Positions 30,807 through 33,459 of a stretch of 33,459 nucleotides of DNA are shown here, in pieces (within the stretch, counting starts at the first letter, position 1; every line of letters starts with the position of its first letter). The notes below the pieces were generated by a model that saw only the letters and a program-made list of their open reading frames with translations, did no database searches and was not told where the DNA came from. The stretch covers positions 1 to 33,459 of the forward strand of contig NZ_ONDD01000028.1 of the NCBI RefSeq assembly GCF_900316465.1, given 5' to 3'. This DNA comes from an uncultured Fibrobacter sp. (GTDB lineage Bacteria > Fibrobacterota > Fibrobacteria > Fibrobacterales > Fibrobacteraceae). Made by a program: the position numbers and the translations under genes.

Positions 30807-31915
30807 TCAAATAGACTCTCTAGACAGGCATTGAATTCTTCTTGGTTGCCTTTTGCGTAAGATGAAACATATCCATCGAAATCGTCAATTTGAAGATAGG
30901 GAAGATATTCTTCGGAACAGTATTTAGACGACTTGATCGGTGTGGTTTCCGATATTAAAACGCATTCTTTTTTATCTGTTGACAAGGCGATTTTTGTATA
31001 AATTGTTTCGTTGCTATTTATAATTTTTGTTGTTATTTCATCAATAGATAATGTACCCTTGTCTTTAATGCTTATGAGTGTTTTAGTGCCTGTGGAATCT
31101 ATCAAGATTCCGTTTTCTGCATATTTCGTGGCACGTTGAGCGGCGCTCATTTCATCGTAGATTCCTAATCTAGAATGCGAGACTTTTTCGATTAATTTGA
31201 ATATTTGGTAGTTATAATCGATGGGATAGGTTAGGCTGTTATAAATGGTGTCTCTTGATATGAGATAGGAATATTTTTGAGTGCAGCTGGTATAGTCATC
31301 ATTTAGGTTGTAATAGCAAAGGCGTTCCCATTCGCTTTCGAGTGCTGTATTCTTTCCGTAATAGGTCTCCTTTGCGCTGGGCTCTTCATAAGAACCCGCA
31401 AGGACTTTGTCTAAATCCACATGGTAAAGGGTGAGAGTGTCGTTGGAGATTTCGTAGAAATAGGCGTTATCAGAGGTATCTGCCTTTATGGAGAAAACAT
31501 TGTTTTTATAAGTACATCTTGGTTCTGTTGTGTAAAAATAGGGCTTGCCGTCTAGTTCCCCGAATGTAGGAACTAGTTTTATGACGATTTTGTTGTCGCC
31601 GAAATCTGGAATGGCTTGATTATTTGAAGAAGACGAGGATTGTTCATTTTCTGTACTAGAGGAACTGGCTTCTTGAACGCTAGACGATGATTCAGCCTTG
31701 TCGCTAGAAGAACTTGCTTCTTGAACGCTTGAAGAAGAATTCTGATTTTCCTTTTTTTCAGAAGACGAACTAACGATTTCCTCGTCCGTAGACGATTCGA
31801 TAGCTACATCTTCTGAAGAAGACGAAAGTTCCTGGTCATCTGCCGACGATGAATTGTCGTCACCGCAGGCGACCATCAGCAGCGCGGAGAACAGAATGCA
31901 GTATGCTTTTTTCAT
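30803..31915 (-). CDS. Ser-rich-linker lipoprotein, cassette copy 1
   Basis: Surface or periplasmic lipoprotein of unknown function, 370 aa. The signal peptide MKKAYCILFSALLMVAC has lipidated Cys17. It is followed by GDDNSSSAD and a Ser/Glu-rich linker (about 20-98) with SSSSVQEASSSS twice. The C-terminal domain (about 100-370) has no recognised family; it contains five Cys and many Tyr/Asp. The first 75 or so residues are almost identical to the neighbouring copy at 32154, while the ectodomains do not align by eye. Both proteins nonetheless end with a similar EFxxCxxxxF motif (EEFNACLESLF here). AAGGA precedes the ATG. The gene overlaps tilS by 4 bases at its 3' end. Confidence 0.85.
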   Translation of the reverse strand: MKKAYCILFSALLMVACGDDNSSSADDQELSSSSEDVAIESSTDEEIVSSSSEKKENQNSSSSVQEASSSSDKAESSSSVQEASSSSTENEQSSSSSNNQAIPDFGDNKIVIKLVPTFGELDGKPYFYTTEPRCTYKNNVFSIKADTSDNAYFYEISNDTLTLYHVDLDKVLAGSYEEPSAKETYYGKNTALESEWERLCYYNLNDDYTSCTQKYSYLISRDTIYNSLTYPIDYNYQIFKLIEKVSHSRLGIYDEMSAAQRATKYAENGILIDSTGTKTLISIKDKGTLSIDEITTKIINSNETIYTKIALSTDKKECVLISETTPIKSSKYCSEEYLPYLQIDDFDGYVSSYAKGNQEEFNACLESLFD

Positions 31916-32014
31916 AAAAAATCCTTTGTATGTCCTAAAAATAATTTATATTTGCCCCTCAAGGAGGCCGTTATGGCTAAAAACGACGCAAAAGAAAGCG
32001 CAAGGCTCAGAACG
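31687..32014. repeat. Long direct repeat, copy 1 (linker, signal, promoter, small-ORF start)
   Basis: Nearly identical to 33131-33459 (offset 1444, then 1445 after one extra base at 33360). It covers the lipoprotein linker and signal codons, the whole 57-base divergent intergenic region and the first 14 codons of the small plus-strand ORF. Most differences are in the codons for residues about 25-38. The true right end lies at or beyond 32014, because copy 2 is cut by the window edge. Confidence 0.85.
31925..31954 (+). promoter_or_regulatory. Bacteroidota-type promoter, TTTG-N18-TATATTTG (copy 1)
   Basis: TTTG at 31925-31928 and TATATTTG at 31947-31954, 18 bases apart, match the -33/-7 consensus TTTG/TAnnTTTG. 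A perfect Shine-Dalgarno AAGGAGG follows at 31961-31967, 5 bases before the ATG at 31973. The elements are conserved base for base in copy 2. Confidence 0.6.
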
Positions 32015-32149
32015 TCAGAACGCTGCGCATCGACGGCTCCCAGAATGGAGCCACCCTGCGGACAAGAATCGTCCGCGACAAGACGAAGTACACCAGAACT
32101 CTTAAACACAAAAAGTCCCTCGCCGACGCGGGGGATTTCCCTTTATTGA
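31973..32149 (+). pseudogene. Small basic-protein ORF with apparent -1 frameshift, copy 1
   Basis: Starts at an ATG with a perfect AAGGAGG site and a strong promoter. The frame from ATG reads MAKNDAKESARLRTSERC and ends at 32149 (58 aa), with a composition unlike a folded protein. If the ribosome slips back one base at the A run in GCAAAAGAAAG (31988-31998), the reading becomes MAKNDAK-RKRKAQNVRTLRI, then DGSQNGATLRTRIVRDKTKY and TRTLKHKKSLADAGDF. This is a coherent, very basic protein using the codons favoured in this genome. That second frame has no start codon of its own (it has a TAA at 31978). Either the gene decayed before the cassette was duplicated, or the shift is programmed. Family not recognised. 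Confidence 0.45.
32110..32146. terminator. Bidirectional terminator between small ORF and lipoprotein copy 2
   Basis: Stem TCCCTCGC (32116-32123), loop CGAC, GCGGGGGA (32128-32135), with one G-T pair. On the minus strand it is followed by CTTTTTG, and it lies just past the copy-2 lipoprotein stop. On the plus strand it is followed by TTTCCCTTT. Confidence 0.65.
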
Positions 32150-32153
32150 ATTC

Positions 32154-33359
32154 TTATTTCAGGTTGAATTGCTTGATACATTCTTCGAATTCATTGTCGT
32201 TATCGCTAGATCCTTGAAGTTGTTTGATAAATGTTCGATGAATGTTGCTGTATTCGCTTTCAACGACATCTTGGCTGTGGTCGCCGTTTTCGCAGTATTC
32301 TTGCGTTATTTCAACATTTTTTTGCCACCAGGTGCAGGTGGTTCCTTGATAGGTTATTTGATTAGTGAATGTTGAAATTTGCGTGGGGTCCATCTCTAAT
32401 ATGTGGTTGAATGATACTTCGAAGATTTGGTCGTTTACGGAAAGGTCTGCCTTATCTAAATCCTTGGCGAGAATCCACATGTCGTTGCTTATAAAGACTG
32501 TGTCAGTCGAAAGAGCCTGAATGTTTTGAAGTTTATTGTTGCAGAGCTCTTCTCTTTGCTCATCATTAAATAAATCATAGATGACGCCGCAATATTGGCG
32601 TGGTTCGGGTGTGTATTTTGATCCTTTGATTTTGCTGCGTGTTGTTATGGTTCTCTGTTGAGGTGCCAGTGTAAGGGTGATTTTATAGTTGGATGGTATT
32701 TCAGAGTATTCTCCTTTATAAATTCTTCCGACACATTCCCATGTTGAAAATATAGATTTGGAAGTGCCGACGTATACGGTTGCGGTTTCTATGGTTTCGC
32801 AGGCGTCTCCGATATAATCGCATTCGTAAAGGGTGTCGTTAGACATCTTGTAGCCGAAGGAGTGATAAATCAAAAATTTAAGAGAGTCTCCTCCAAATTG
32901 TTCTTCTAATTCTGAACTATTATATTTGTTAAATGCTTCCATGTAATCTTCGGCGACCCACTTGAATGTGTTCGTGGTGGAATCGTAGTCGCATTCTTCT
33001 TCAAGGAAGTAGTATCTCAAATATTTTTCATCGAAAAATGAAAAATTATCGATTTTCACTGTAGTAATCCATCCGTCTTCAGAAATGATACCCATCGACG
33101 AAGAAGATTTTTCTTTTACTTCTGAGGATGATGATTCCCCCTTGTCGCTAGAAGAATTTGCTTCTTGAACGCTTGAAGAAGAATTCTGATTTTCCTTTTT
33201 TTCAGAAGACGAACTAACGATTTCCTCGTCCGTAGACGATTCGATAGAGGTTTCTTCCGAAGAAGATGAAAGTTCATTGTCGTTGGCTGACGATGAATTG
33301 TCATCGCCGCAGGCGACCATCAGCAGCGCGGAGAACAGAATGCAGTATGCTTTTTTCAT
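32154..33359 (-). CDS. Ser-rich-linker lipoprotein, cassette copy 2
   Basis: Lipoprotein of unknown function. The frame opens at 33407, but the ATG at 33359 matches copy 1 and gives the signal peptide MKKAYCILFSALLMVAC with lipidated Cys17; 401 aa. The Ser/Glu linker runs to about residue 90 (EVKEKSSSSMG). The C-terminal domain (about 95-401) has about ten Cys, many Thr/Asp/Tyr and no recognised family; it differs from copy 1 throughout except the final EFEECIKQFN motif. AAGGA stands before the ATG. It is transcribed toward a bidirectional terminator, unlike copy 1, which runs into tilS. Confidence 0.85.
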   Translation of the reverse strand: MKKAYCILFSALLMVACGDDNSSSANDNELSSSSEETSIESSTDEEIVSSSSEKKENQNSSSSVQEANSSSDKGESSSSEVKEKSSSSMGIISEDGWITTVKIDNFSFFDEKYLRYYFLEEECDYDSTTNTFKWVAEDYMEAFNKYNSSELEEQFGGDSLKFLIYHSFGYKMSNDTLYECDYIGDACETIETATVYVGTSKSIFSTWECVGRIYKGEYSEIPSNYKITLTLAPQQRTITTRSKIKGSKYTPEPRQYCGVIYDLFNDEQREELCNNKLQNIQALSTDTVFISNDMWILAKDLDKADLSVNDQIFEVSFNHILEMDPTQISTFTNQITYQGTTCTWWQKNVEITQEYCENGDHSQDVVESEYSNIHRTFIKQLQGSSDNDNEFEECIKQFNLK

Positions 33360-33369
33360 GAAAAAATCC

Positions 33370-33399
33370 TTTGTATGTCCTAAAAATAATTTATATTTG
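33370..33399 (+). promoter_or_regulatory. Bacteroidota-type promoter, TTTG-N18-TATATTTG (copy 2)
   Basis: TTTG at 33370-33373 and TATATTTG at 33392-33399 with the same 18-base spacing as copy 1; AAGGAGG follows 5 bases before the ATG at 33418. Confidence 0.6.
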
Positions 33400-33417
33400 C
33401 CCCTCAAGGAGGCCGTT

Positions 33418-33459
33418 ATGGCTAAAAACGACGCAAAAGAAAGCGCAAGGCTCAGAACG
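33418..33459 (+). pseudogene. Small basic-protein ORF, copy 2, cut by window end
   Basis: Only the first 14 codons are present (MAKNDAKESARLRT). They are identical at DNA level to copy 1, including GCAAAAGAAAG where the apparent -1 frameshift lies. Whether this copy continues in the same way cannot be seen. Confidence 0.4.

Larger units (their letters stand above)
33131..33459. repeat. Long direct repeat, copy 2 (truncated by window edge)
   Basis: Counterpart of 31687-32014. It carries the same signal/linker codons, the same divergent promoter region with one inserted G at 33360, and the same first 14 codons of the small ORF including the A run at the frameshift site. It reaches the last base of the window, so the cassette array may continue beyond. 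Confidence 0.85.

Noticed and set aside
31620..31830. Possible CRISPR or tandem DNA repeat in the Ser-codon stretch
   Set aside because: The short repeats are runs of Ser/Glu codons in a protein linker; there are no uniform spacers or palindromic repeats.
33360..33407. 16-residue extension of lipoprotein copy 2
   Set aside because: It would put MRGKYKLF in front of the signal peptide and is not shared by copy 1, where a one-base difference breaks that frame.

Overview
The window looks like chromosomal DNA from a Gram-negative member of the Fibrobacterota, most likely Fibrobacter. This is inferred from gene content, not from a marker gene. The supporting signs are a Bacteroidota-type ParC, FCB-like promoter boxes (TAnnTTTG, with TTTG upstream in one case), lipoproteins with long Ser-rich linkers, a coiled-coil/FGE-sulfatase-fold protein, and outer-membrane systems (Mla, porin-like barrel). 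Coding density is high. No rRNA, tRNA, CRISPR array, transposase or integrase was found.

Layout. 1-1248: 3' part of a NifA-like sigma-54 activator. 1258-2947 (minus): queC-queD-queE, the preQ0 (7-deazaguanine) operon. 3046-5004 (plus): glutamine-dependent NAD synthetase, overlapping tail to tail with a small membrane protein. 5327-5781: a gene-free block packed with perfect hairpins. 5782-8328 (minus): parC. 8436-9965 (minus): a porin-like barrel with a long Pro/Ala/Glu/Lys spacer. 10087-13481 (minus): a Mla-type lipid-transport operon (STAS-MlaE, MlaF, MlaD, PqiC-type lipoprotein). 13576-14745 (minus): hflX, divergent from a hybrid histidine kinase (14804-17380, plus). 17409-19492 (plus): a YejE-like permease and an OppD-like ATPase. 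19611-21697 (minus): a CobB sirtuin coupled to an M20 dipeptidase. 21806-23756 (plus): a dihydroorotate dehydrogenase-like enzyme and a PDZ-thioredoxin fusion. 23757-24682: a small lipoprotein and a membrane-anchored M15-like peptidase. 24684-25925 (minus): a TM/coiled-coil/FGE-fold protein. 25931-30806 (minus): tilS-ftsH-folP-cdaA, in which ftsH is broken by a frameshift. 30803-33459: two copies of a cassette made of a Ser-linker lipoprotein and a divergent small basic ORF.

How the genes work together. queC/D/E make preQ0 for queuosine or DNA modification. The Mla set moves phospholipid between the membranes. tilS-ftsH-folP-cdaA joins tRNA-Ile modification, membrane proteolysis, folate synthesis and c-di-AMP production in a tightly packed unit. 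It is read in the same direction as, and overlaps by 4 bases, the upstream lipoprotein gene.

Most notable points. (1) The lipoprotein cassette has near-identical secretion, linker and promoter DNA but unrelated ectodomains. (2) Both copies of its divergent small ORF carry the same apparent -1 frameshift. (3) ftsH has a frameshift consistent with loss of 7 bases. (4) Three genes have a TAnnTTTG-like box exactly 4 bases before the ATG and no Shine-Dalgarno sequence, which suggests leaderless mRNAs. (5) The 5.33-5.78 kb block is a dense mosaic of hairpins.
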